Source of the DNA: Calothrix sp. MO_192.B10
Lineage (GTDB): Bacteria; Cyanobacteriota; Cyanobacteriia; Cyanobacteriales; Nostocaceae
Direction: 5' to 3'
DNA length: 64,000 nt
Assembly: GCA_030065055.1 (NCBI GenBank)
Contig: JASJDS010000075.1
Location: 1 to 64,000, forward strand
The stretch's first letter is position 1, and each line of letters opens with the position of its first letter. A model generated the notes under the pieces. The model searched no databases. It was not told the origin of the DNA and was given only the letters and a program-made list of their open reading frames with translations. The translations under genes were made by a program, and so were the position numbers. Of the stretch, positions 19,290 through 27,313 are shown in pieces.

Positions 19290-22019
19290 TCACCGGGGAT
19301 AATGCTGTGCTAAAAACTGCTTTGCTTCATTACTATCCCTAATTTCTCCATCCAAAGTAGCCGCTAATAAATCATCAAGAATTAGCCGATATTGGGGTCC
19401 TGGTTTATATCCTAACTTCTTTAAATCATTACCATTTAATAATGGTTGAACATCAGACCATACTGTTAAATAATGGTAAATTTGTCTGCGGATAGTTTTC
19501 TGACTGCCTAAAGCAATTAAAATCAACATAGGTAAGTCATACTGTCGCAAAAATCCCACCACCTGACTGGGACGATGGTAAGTCGGTAAAGATTCCTTCA
19601 CCTGTGCTTGTACTTGTGCTAAGTTCCGCAATCTTTCTATACTGCCTTCTTGCAATTGCAGATTTGTGGCTACCTTCCCCCGATATTCTGGTGCGATATG
19701 GGCGATAATCACCTCTAAGCGCATTTGCCAGTGAATCAAACCCTGGTGATGGTCAAAACGCTGTAAACAGTACTCTAAAAGTCTTAACTGTCGCAATAGT
19801 TCCCCATTTAATTGCAGGGTAGGATGGATGCACTGTAATGCCCCTAATTTGCCCAGCAAGCCCAAAGCTAACTTCCAATAGGGTGCCTCTAGAATATGCT
19901 TTAACTCTGCCTTTAAGCGGGTTTGTAGCGCCGGTGCGCGGCTATTTTCTTTGGTGATGCGGTCATATACCCCACTGTTGATGGCATAACGGATATATTC
20001 CTCTGTTTGCGGTTCAATTTGAAAGCCAAACCGCACAGCAAAACGTACACCCCGATAAATGCGGGTGGGGTCTTCAATAAAACTGTTGGGGTGTAAAACC
20101 CGAATTTGCTTTGCTTTTAAGTCTAACAAACCCCCAAAAAAATCCAGTAATTGACCCGCACGGGGAGGAGTCAAACGCAGTGCTAAGGCATTAATGGTAA
20201 AATCCCTACGGTATAAGTCTTGACGAATGGAACTTGCTTCTACTTCCGGGTTAGCCGCTGGGTAGGGATAAAATTCTGTCCTGGCAGTGGCAATATCTAC
20301 CCAGAGGGAGTCTAAATCTTGGTCTTGATGCCACAGTAAGGCTGCGGTTTGAAAAGCACCATGGACCTCTAGCCGTGCCAAAGGATAAATTTGTTGCAGT
20401 GCCTTTGCTAACTCCACACCTGCACCCACATCAGCAGACTTATGAAAACCATCCACCACCAAGTCAATATCTTGAATCATCAAACTACCAGCAGCTTCTT
20501 CCGCTAGGAGTAAATCCCGTACAGCACCCCCCACTAAATATAAATGCCAACCCCTTTGTTTTGCCTGCAAAGAAGCTTTGGTTAACAATTCCCATAAAGC
20601 AGGTGTGAGACGGTTGCGCAATTCTGCCAAAGTAGGTAATACAATATCCTCTTTCCCTTCCTTGTGCTTCTCCCCATCTCCCCATCTCCCTATCTCCCCA
20701 TCTCTTCCCTGGTGCAATTCCCGCAAAACATCAGTGCGAGTAACAATTCCTACTAATCTACCCTGGGATAATACTGGTAAACGCCCGATGTCATAGGTTA
20801 CCATCAAAGACTCTATTTCTGGCAGGGTTGTTTCTGGAGTAATGGTTTTGAGATTAATGGTCATATAACCCTTCACAGGAGCATGACTAAAACCGTGGTG
20901 TAAAGCAATATCTAAATCTCTACGGGAGATAATCCCCACTAGCTTCCCTTGGGCATTAACCACAGATAAACCAGAATGTCCATACCGTAACAAAGTCCGG
21001 TGTGCTTGCTCAATGCTAGTTTCCGGACGAATAGTACGTACAGGGGATGACATTAAATCCCTAGCTATGGGGGGATGGGGAATTTGCGCCTTTAAACCGC
21101 CCAGAATTTGGTTTAATATATTTTCAGTCTTGGCACCCCGCAGATTCAAAGATGCCGCTTGGGAATGACCACCACCACCAATGGGCTGAAATAACTCATT
21201 GAGATTAACCCCCGGAATTTGCGATCGCCCAATTACCGTTAACCGCCAACCTTTCTCAACCCTTTCGGGATATTCATTCGCCAAAATTAAAGCATCGATT
21301 TCCGTTAATTCCACCAATTCTGACGCCAGACTGGATAATCCCGTCACAAAACCATCAGTCCTCAAAGTTACCCAAGCGATAGTATAGCCCCTAATGCATA
21401 AATAGCTTAATTTGTCAATAGCGTCACTTAAGAGTTGTTGTAATTGGGGAGACAAACCAGGTTCCACATATTCCGCCACCACAGATAAACTGGCACCTTG
21501 TTGCATCACCCAAGCCAAAGCCAAGGCATCCCGGGGGGTGGTATGGTCATAGGTGAGGGAGCCAGTATCAACATGAATTCCCAAAGCCATGGCGGTAGCT
21601 TCTGCGGGGGTGAGGGAAATTTGCTGCTTTTGTAATTCCTCAACAATAATGGTTGTTGTAGCACCCACCGGGCAAATATGTAATTGGGTAACAGGAATAT
21701 CACCAGCTTGTTGCAGATGGTGATCGTAAATAATCACTTCCTGGAGGTGGGGTAAATCAAACCATTGGGAGGCTTTTCCCAAGCGATCCCGTTGTTGAGT
21801 ATCAACAACAATCAAAGAGCGGATTTTTTTGGGATTTACCGAGCGTCTTTCAATTAAAGGGTATTCATCCCGGTGCAGAGCCAGAAAGTCCCTTACAGGG
21901 GGATGAGCGCCCCCAGTGAGGACGATTTTACTTCCCGGTAGCAACCGTGTCAATCCTACCGCCGCTCCTAGGGCGTCAAAGTCCGCTGTGGTATGACATA
22001 AAATTAAGTCCATAGTCAT
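19290..22019 (-). CDS. DHH phosphoesterase - CBS pair - tRNA nucleotidyltransferase/poly(A) polymerase fusion
   Basis: A 909-residue fusion. Residues 1-315 form a DHH/DHHA1 phosphoesterase (LILCHTTADFDALGAAVGLT, IYDHHLQQAGD, GGGGHSQAASLN). Residues about 318-430 hold two CBS domains (DLMSSPVRTIRPETSIEQ, MTINLKTITPETTL), which usually bind adenine nucleotides. Residues about 480-900 are a class II nucleotidyltransferase of the CCA-adding/poly(A) polymerase family (LYLVGGAVRDLLLAEE, QDIDLVVDG, RRDFTINALALRL). Cyanobacteria are known to use related CC- and A-adding enzymes; which activity applies here cannot be decided. A low-complexity linker at about residues 435-455 (GEIGRWGDGEKHKEGK) is encoded by a GGGGAGAT-type repeat, apparently inserted in frame. 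Confidence 0.88.
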   Translation of the reverse strand: MTMDLILCHTTADFDALGAAVGLTRLLPGSKIVLTGGAHPPVRDFLALHRDEYPLIERRSVNPKKIRSLIVVDTQQRDRLGKASQWFDLPHLQEVIIYDHHLQQAGDIPVTQLHICPVGATTTIIVEELQKQQISLTPAEATAMALGIHVDTGSLTYDHTTPRDALALAWVMQQGASLSVVAEYVEPGLSPQLQQLLSDAIDKLSYLCIRGYTIAWVTLRTDGFVTGLSSLASELVELTEIDALILANEYPERVEKGWRLTVIGRSQIPGVNLNELFQPIGGGGHSQAASLNLRGAKTENILNQILGGLKAQIPHPPIARDLMSSPVRTIRPETSIEQAHRTLLRYGHSGLSVVNAQGKLVGIISRRDLDIALHHGFSHAPVKGYMTINLKTITPETTLPEIESLMVTYDIGRLPVLSQGRLVGIVTRTDVLRELHQGRDGEIGRWGDGEKHKEGKEDIVLPTLAELRNRLTPALWELLTKASLQAKQRGWHLYLVGGAVRDLLLAEEAAGSLMIQDIDLVVDGFHKSADVGAGVELAKALQQIYPLARLEVHGAFQTAALLWHQDQDLDSLWVDIATARTEFYPYPAANPEVEASSIRQDLYRRDFTINALALRLTPPRAGQLLDFFGGLLDLKAKQIRVLHPNSFIEDPTRIYRGVRFAVRFGFQIEPQTEEYIRYAINSGVYDRITKENSRAPALQTRLKAELKHILEAPYWKLALGLLGKLGALQCIHPTLQLNGELLRQLRLLEYCLQRFDHHQGLIHWQMRLEVIIAHIAPEYRGKVATNLQLQEGSIERLRNLAQVQAQVKESLPTYHRPSQVVGFLRQYDLPMLILIALGSQKTIRRQIYHYLTVWSDVQPLLNGNDLKKLGYKPGPQYRLILDDLLAATLDGEIRDSNEAKQFLAQHYPR

Positions 22020-22176
22020 TTATCATTGGTTATTTGTCTTTGTACTAGGGACGCAACCGACACAGGAGGGGAGATGACAAATTTTCTGATAACTTACAAA
22101 TAAGCAAAATTTGTTAACAGTGGACAGTAAAATATCCTATTTTTAATATATGTAGCCATATTGGGAGAACAATAAG

Positions 22177-22365
22177 ATGTCAATTATATTCCAAATAGCT
22201 TTATTAGGGCTGGTTCTGTTGTCTTTTGTCATGGTAATCGGGGTTCCCGTTGCCTATGCCAGTCCCCAAAATTGGGTTGAATCTAAAAAACTGTTGTGGG
22301 TTGGCTCTATTGCCTGGGTTATTTTAGTGGTTGTGGTTGGAATCTTAAACTTTTTCGTAGTTTAA
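22177..22365 (+). CDS. psbZ: Photosystem II protein PsbZ
   Basis: A 62-residue protein with two membrane spans, the exact size of PsbZ (Ycf9). The sequence [17 protein letters not shown], then [17 protein letters not shown] and VGILNFFVV, is characteristic. PsbZ is a small photosystem II core subunit at the edge with the antenna and stabilises the supercomplex. GGGAGAA lies upstream of the ATG. It is followed by ribH on the same strand. Confidence 0.95.
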   Translation: MSIIFQIALLGLVLLSFVMVIGVPVAYASPQNWVESKKLLWVGSIAWVILVVVVGILNFFVV

Positions 22366-22412
22366 GCGACTGCTTCAATCTAACCCTAGCAAATAGCATA
22401 GGAGCAGGAACA

Positions 22413-22527
22413 AAAGGATGAAGGATGAAGTATGTTCAGCATAGCCTCTCCCAAAGGCAAAGATAAAGTATGTACATACAGCTTTATCCTTGGAACTTCA
22501 GCCTTCCCAAGAAGGTCTTCATCCTTT
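22413..22527 (+). promoter_or_regulatory. Long-range paired leader upstream of ribH
   Basis: AAAGGATGAAG (22413-22423) pairs with CTTCATCCTTT (22517-22527), enclosing about 90 bases with further local stems, ending 57 bases before the ribH start. It does not match the FMN riboswitch core. It may be a repeat or a structured leader. Confidence 0.3.
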
Positions 22528-22584
22528 ACTTTCTCCAGAAGAAATGTATATTTGCAAGAAGTATAGTTGATAAGTGAAGCAGTC

Positions 22585-23151
22585 ATGGCAGTTTTTGAGG
22601 GCAGTTTTACTCAAGCAGAACCTTTACGGTTTGCCTTGGTTATTGGTCGATTTAATGACCTAGTTACCAACAAGCTTTTAGAAGGGTGTCAAGATTGCTT
22701 AAAACGTCACGGTATAGATATTAATCCCCAAGGTTCTCAAGTAGACTACGTCTGGGTTCCAGGTAGTTTTGAAGTTCCATTAGTGGCTCGACAGTTAGCA
22801 CTTTCCCAGCACTATGATGCCGTAATTTGCCTGGGTGCAGTTATCCGGGGACAAACACCCCATTTTGATTATGTTTCATCTGAAGTTGCCAAGGGAATTG
22901 CTGCTGCTGCCTTTCAAACTGGCGTACCTGTGATATTTGGGGTATTGACAGCAGACACCATGCAGCAAGCTTTAGAAAGGGCTGGCATCAAAAGCAATCA
23001 CGGTTGGGATTATGCCATGAATGCCCTAGAAATGGCTAGCTTAATGCGGAATTTACGCTCTAACTTAGGAGAGGCATACTCTGGGAGTTCTCAGTCTTTA
23101 CCTGCCGCAGCACTCAAAAGCGCAAATGTCGATAATCTTACCCCAGACTAA
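22585..23151 (+). CDS. ribH: 6,7-dimethyl-8-ribityllumazine synthase
   Basis: A 188-residue penultimate enzyme of riboflavin synthesis, which condenses the pyrimidinedione with dihydroxybutanone phosphate and forms icosahedral or pentameric shells. Signatures are [49 protein letters not shown] (active-site His in the H-F-D-Y-V run) and [19 protein letters not shown]. The in-frame GTG/ATA region upstream is rejected in favour of ATG at 22585 (MAVFEGSF). The C-terminal tail after residue 155 ([17 protein letters not shown]) is a low-complexity extension. Confidence 0.95.
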   Translation: MAVFEGSFTQAEPLRFALVIGRFNDLVTNKLLEGCQDCLKRHGIDINPQGSQVDYVWVPGSFEVPLVARQLALSQHYDAVICLGAVIRGQTPHFDYVSSEVAKGIAAAAFQTGVPVIFGVLTADTMQQALERAGIKSNHGWDYAMNALEMASLMRNLRSNLGEAYSGSSQSLPAAALKSANVDNLTPD

Positions 23152-23532
23152 GAATAACATCACAAAGGCGTTACACCAATTTATGAACTAAGGGAATACC
23201 AATAAACACATATTTTGGCACAGGCAAGGATGCCTGTGCCACAAAAGTCCTGATTGCGCTATAGTTTTCCATTCCCTGTTCCCCATTTCCTATTCCCTGT
23301 CCCTCGTTACAAAGTTCTACCTTTCCTCGTTTCCTCGTTACAAGGTTCTACCTTGTAATGCATCCATTGGAGGCTCTGCCTTCTATTCACTTGTGGAGGC
23401 AACAGCCCTCCTTAAATGCATTTCCAGGCAGCAGCCCGGAAACGAGTTAGCCTGGAGTTGAGTTATTCCTGCTTTGTTCCTATTCCCTATTCCCTATTCC
23501 CCGTTCCCCAAAGTAAAATTTCCAAAAAACAG
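23152..23532. other. Repeat-rich region between ribH and tRNA-Gly
   Basis: It contains CACAGGCAAGGATGCCTGTG (23220-23239), TTCCCTATTCCC-type heptamers, and a block of alternating modules (GTTACAAGGTTCTACCTTGT, GGAGGCTCTGCC, GGAGGCAACAGCC, about 23305-23455) of the kind dispersed in Nostocales genomes. No gene is seen. Confidence 0.5.
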
Positions 23533-23561
23533 TTGACAAATCACTTTGAATTTGAGATATT
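23533..23561 (+). promoter_or_regulatory. Promoter of tRNA-Gly
   Basis: TTGACA (23533-23538), 17-base spacer, GATATT (23556-23561). The predicted transcription start is about 12 bases before the mature tRNA. Confidence 0.6.
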
Positions 23562-23579
23562 TATATTTAGCACTGCGAT

Positions 23580-23651
23580 GCGGGTATAGCTCAGTGGTAG
23601 AGCGTCACCTTGCCAAGGTGAATGTCGCGCGTTCGAATCGCGTTACCCGCT
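23580..23651 (+). tRNA. tRNA-Gly (anticodon GCC)
   Basis: A 72-nt cloverleaf: acceptor GCGGGTA/TACCCGC, D arm GCTC-AGTGGTA-GAGC, anticodon stem TCACC/GGTGA with loop TTGCCAA (GCC), T arm with TTCGAAT loop, and discriminator T. CCA is not encoded. The acceptor and anticodon stems pair completely. Confidence 0.97.
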
Positions 23652-24162
23652 TTCAATAAAGGCTAGTTGCTTGCTATACAATAGCATATAAGGGACTTGT
23701 AAATAAAAAACATCACAAAATTTGAAGGTGTTACAGTCATCCTTGTCTGTATCAGTGGACAGGCAAGGATGTCTGTAACACAATATGGGATAAATTATTT
23801 ATTGGTATTCCCTAATAGCCAATACCGAGCTTAATCTCAAAAATGGGAGTGGGATTTTCTTTTGTAGAAGGGTGTAGCTGGGCTTTTCTAAGAGTGGGTT
23901 GAGCTTGGATCACAATAATTGGAAATCCCAGATTTTTTTATAATTATATTAAGTTGGGCTAATACTCTTGAATATTTTTTGAACACAAACAGATTTTTGC
24001 TGCCCAATTGAGGGAAAATGTATTTGGAGGCTAAATACTTACCCACACTTATTAATTCTATAAAGGAAATTTATAGGATAATAATTAACCTCCGATGCAT
24101 CTACGAGGGGATGGAATCCTCGCAAGCTGTTAATAGAAACTGCTGAAATTGTTAGAACGCTT
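23652..24162. other. Intergenic region downstream of tRNA-Gly
   Basis: About 500 bases without a gene. A palindrome pair (CATCCTTGTCTGTATC / GGACAGGCAAGGATG, about 23738-23770) belongs to the GGCAAGGATGCC family. The rest is AT-rich with no clear structure. No integrase or attachment duplication of the tRNA end is seen. Confidence 0.45.
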
Positions 24163-24570
24163 GTGCAATCTCAAAAAGCCCAAAAATTAGACTTCCATCG
24201 GGAATATCCTTGTCCTTGTCGTCGTCGGGGACAATTAATTCCCATTACCCTGACAGAAGCATTTGGCTGCGATCGCTGTCAGCAAATATTTGTAGTTGAA
24301 GAAAACGGTTATGTACTAGAACAACTTTCCAGCACCTATCCCTACAAACGAGCTTGGCGTTGGAATGGTTCTAGTTGGCAAGTTGCTCATTCTCGGCTAG
24401 GAGAAAGCTACATGCCAGTAGCGCTGGGGATTATTTTTGTGTTAGTGATTATATGGTTACCATTAGCACTCAGACTGGCAAGTGGTTCCAGTATAATAGC
24501 TTGGGCATTAGTGGCGGTATTATTAGCAATTTTACCAGCACTTATGGTCTGGCTTACTTACAGGCGTTAA
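24163..24570 (+). CDS. Conserved cyanobacterial zinc-ribbon membrane protein (unknown function)
   Basis: A 135-residue protein, probably from GTG at 24163. The N-terminal soluble part has a CPCRRRG ... GCDRCQQ pair of cysteine motifs suggesting a zinc ribbon. It is followed by two hydrophobic segments (VALGIIFVLVIIWLPLAL and IIAWALVAVLLAILPALM) separated by a short loop. The gene stops four bases before proA, so the two are probably co-transcribed. I do not recognise a named family. Confidence 0.65.
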   Translation: MQSQKAQKLDFHREYPCPCRRRGQLIPITLTEAFGCDRCQQIFVVEENGYVLEQLSSTYPYKRAWRWNGSSWQVAHSRLGESYMPVALGIIFVLVIIWLPLALRLASGSSIIAWALVAVLLAILPALMVWLTYRR

Positions 24571-24574
24571 CCAA

Positions 24575-25840
24575 ATGACAGTAGATGCTTTTGATTATAG
24601 TCCGGAAACAATTGCGATCGCCCAACGTGCGGATCAAGCTGCCTTTAAGCTGGGAGTAACAAAGGGAACAGAACGTAGTCGTGCTGTACTGGCAATGGCT
24701 GAAGCGCTCAAATTCTCCTTTGACGATATTCTGGAGGCAAATACCTTGGATCTGGAAGCCAGTCGAGAAATGGCTGTACCAGAATTAATTTTGGATTGGC
24801 TAAAGTTGACTCCCCAAAGATTGGAGTCAACTGTAGAAATTCTCCAGCGCTTAGGGGAGTTATCAGATCCCCTGCGACGAGTCAGAAGTGCTGACTACCA
24901 ATTGCAGGACTCCCAGACTTACTCGCAATTAATGCCTTTGGGAGTGATTGCCTTTGTTTACGAGGCATTTCCGGAATTAGCTGCGATTGCGGCTGGTTTA
25001 TGTATTAAAACAGGTAATAGTCTGATTCTCAAAGGAAGTACGGAAGCTAGCCATTCTAATGCAGCAATTGCCGATGCACTCACCAATGCTGTGATTGAAG
25101 CAGGTTTACCAGTAGGTTGCTTACAATTAATCACAGAAGAACATGGGGGTTCGATTCGAGATTTAGTTACCCAAGACGAGTATTTAAATTTAGTGATTCC
25201 CTACGGACGTTCTAGCTTAGTACAGCAGGTGATGCGACAGTCTACTTGTCCGGTTTTAAAGTCAGCAATGGGTAATTGCTACCTTTATTGGTCTCTAAAT
25301 GGCAGCTTAGAGATGGTGCAATGGATAATTATTGATAGCCATGAAAGCGCACCCGATCCGGTAAATGCCATTGAAAAAGTATTGGTTCATCGACAAGCAA
25401 ATCCCTCTTCCTTAGCAATTTTGTGCAATCATTTGCAGGAGGAAGGATTTGTAATCAAAGGAGATGCCGAACTTCTAGAAGCTTTTCCCCAGTTGCAGCT
25501 AGTCCAGAATGGAGAATGGGAAAGTGCCTATTTAACCAAGACAGTAGCTTTTAAACTGGTGGATAGTTTAGAGGAGGCGATCGACTCGATTAATCGCTAT
25601 AGCAGCGGTCATGCAGACTGTATTGTCACCGATTCTTATCAAGAGAGTCGGCAATTTGCCTTGGGTGTCAACAGTGCTTCTACGTATATTAATGCTTCCC
25701 CGCGTTTTAGTCGCAACCCATCACGGGGTGATTCGATCTTTTTGGGTATGTCTAATCAAAAAGGTCATCGTCGGGGATTAATTAATCTGGAAAGCTTGAC
25801 TACTGTGAAGCATATTGTCCAGGGAAATGGGCGATTTTAG
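24575..25840 (+). CDS. proA: Gamma-glutamyl phosphate reductase
   Basis: A 421-residue enzyme of the aldehyde dehydrogenase superfamily. It reduces gamma-glutamyl phosphate with NADPH to glutamate semialdehyde, the second step of proline synthesis. Family segments are present: LDLEASREMAVPELILDWL, MPLGVIAFVYEAFPELAA, LKGSTEASHSNAAIADAL, VIPYGRSSLVQQVM and the C-terminal SASTYINASPRFS. The usual active-site Cys region appears as STCPVLKSAMGNCYLYW. Some cyanobacteria encode two ProA-like proteins; this one is divergent enough that the alternative paralogue role should be kept in mind. Confidence 0.85.
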   Translation: MTVDAFDYSPETIAIAQRADQAAFKLGVTKGTERSRAVLAMAEALKFSFDDILEANTLDLEASREMAVPELILDWLKLTPQRLESTVEILQRLGELSDPLRRVRSADYQLQDSQTYSQLMPLGVIAFVYEAFPELAAIAAGLCIKTGNSLILKGSTEASHSNAAIADALTNAVIEAGLPVGCLQLITEEHGGSIRDLVTQDEYLNLVIPYGRSSLVQQVMRQSTCPVLKSAMGNCYLYWSLNGSLEMVQWIIIDSHESAPDPVNAIEKVLVHRQANPSSLAILCNHLQEEGFVIKGDAELLEAFPQLQLVQNGEWESAYLTKTVAFKLVDSLEEAIDSINRYSSGHADCIVTDSYQESRQFALGVNSASTYINASPRFSRNPSRGDSIFLGMSNQKGHRRGLINLESLTTVKHIVQGNGRF

Positions 25841-26028
25841 AGATTAAGAAACAAATGATAAGTATTCATAATTTGGGTTAATTAGGGAAAACAATCATTT
25901 GCAATAAATCTTTTCATTAGCTGCGGCAATGAAGTACAATGAGCCTGCACTGTAATTATGCATACTCAATTGTATAAATTCAGATTGCATAGAAATTAGA
26001 TATTCACATTCTTTAATTAACACCTTTC

Positions 26029-27129
26029 ATGGTCAAGACACAAACGAGAGTAACTTTTGCCAAAAGCATTGGTTTTAGGAAAGAGTTAAATAAACGGGTT
26101 GATGCTTATTTCAAATCTGAAAATATTTCTCCCCGAGATAATTTGGCAATGTATTTGAAAACAGCAATTATTTTTGGATGGGTGATTTCTGCTTGGAGTT
26201 TTACTCTCTTTGGTCCACCAATAATATGGATGAAAGTAGTTGGATGCATCATTTTAGGATTTGCCATTGCTGGTGTTGGTTTTAGCGTCGGTCATGATGC
26301 TAACCATGGAGGTTATTCTGGTAAGCAATGGGTAAATTATGTTTTTGGTTTAACTTATGATGTAATTGGTCTATCTAGTTATTTATGGAAGTTTCGCCAT
26401 AATTCTCTACATCATATTTACACTAATATTTTGGAACATGATGTAGAAATCCATGGGGATGGTTTGGTGCGCATGTCTCCATTTATGGAGCATAAATGGT
26501 TTCATCAATTTCAACACATTTTAATTTCTTTTATTTACGCTATAGTACCATTATATTGGTCTGTATCAGATGTACATCTGATTCTCTTCAAACGTAAATA
26601 TCACGAACATTCTATTCCTACTACCAAACCAGTAGAAATGGTGATTTTGCTGGGTGGTAAATTCCTTTGGCTGGCGATATTTTTGTTTATTCCTATGGCA
26701 GTAGGCTATACTCCTGTTGAGGCAATTACGGGATTTTTGATTGTATACATGTCTTATGGAGTGCTAATTTGTAATATCTTCATGTTGGCTCATGTTTTAG
26801 AACCAGCAGAATTCATTGAACCAAATCCCAATTCAAATACTGTTGATGATGAATGGGCAATTGCTCAAGTTAAAACCACAGTTGATTTTGCACCCCACAA
26901 TTGGTTTTTGAATTGGTATATTGGTGGATTAAATTATCAAACTGTGCATCATTTATTTCCCCATGTTTGTCATATTCATTATCCGAAAATAGCGCCAATT
27001 TTAGCAGAAGTATGTGAAGAATTTGGGGTGAAATATAATGTTTATCCAAGCTTTGTAGGAGCATTAGCTGCTAACTATCGTTGGTTGAAAATTATGGGAG
27101 AAAAACCCCAGGAAGTTATTGCATCTTAA
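26029..27129 (+). CDS. desD: Acyl-lipid desaturase, DesD (delta-6)-like
   Basis: A 366-residue integral membrane fatty-acid desaturase without a cytochrome b5 domain. The three histidine boxes that bind the di-iron centre are visible: GHDANHGG, RHNSLHHIYTN and NYQTVHHLFPH (the first box of the last motif begins with Q, as in front-end desaturases). The N-terminus FRKELNKRVDAYF and the segment HDVEIHGDGLVRMSPFMEH closely resemble the DesD delta-6 desaturase remembered from Synechocystis. The enzyme inserts double bonds in membrane glycerolipid acyl chains, often induced by cold. It is followed by a good terminator. Confidence 0.85.
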   Translation: MVKTQTRVTFAKSIGFRKELNKRVDAYFKSENISPRDNLAMYLKTAIIFGWVISAWSFTLFGPPIIWMKVVGCIILGFAIAGVGFSVGHDANHGGYSGKQWVNYVFGLTYDVIGLSSYLWKFRHNSLHHIYTNILEHDVEIHGDGLVRMSPFMEHKWFHQFQHILISFIYAIVPLYWSVSDVHLILFKRKYHEHSIPTTKPVEMVILLGGKFLWLAIFLFIPMAVGYTPVEAITGFLIVYMSYGVLICNIFMLAHVLEPAEFIEPNPNSNTVDDEWAIAQVKTTVDFAPHNWFLNWYIGGLNYQTVHHLFPHVCHIHYPKIAPILAEVCEEFGVKYNVYPSFVGALAANYRWLKIMGEKPQEVIAS

Positions 27130-27148
27130 TTAAGATTGTCTAAATTTT

Positions 27149-27183
27149 AGTAGGGGTTTAGCAATGCTAAACCCCTACTTTTT
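27149..27183 (+). terminator. Rho-independent terminator after desD
   Basis: The 14-bp stem AGTAGGGGTTTAGC / GCTAAACCCCTACT with a 3-base loop is followed by TTTT, 20 bases after the desD stop. A degenerate relative lies at about 27297-27327 at the end of the TIR-WD40 gene. Confidence 0.75.
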
Positions 27184-27313
27184 GCTGTTCCCTTTACACC
27201 AATTTAAATTATTCAGGACTTACGATAGTGTCACAGTAGATAGGGTTTTGGTGCGTTAGACTAAAGTCATAACGCACCCTACAGATACTAAATTTTAGTA
27301 GGGTTTAGAAATG

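Noticed and set aside
22386-22584. FMN riboswitch before ribH
   Set aside because: The paired leader lacks the conserved FMN-aptamer core segments and the usual multi-stem junction.
23580-24162. tRNA-Gly as an integration site of an island
   Set aside because: No duplication of the tRNA 3' end and no integrase were found; the genes on both sides look like core genes.
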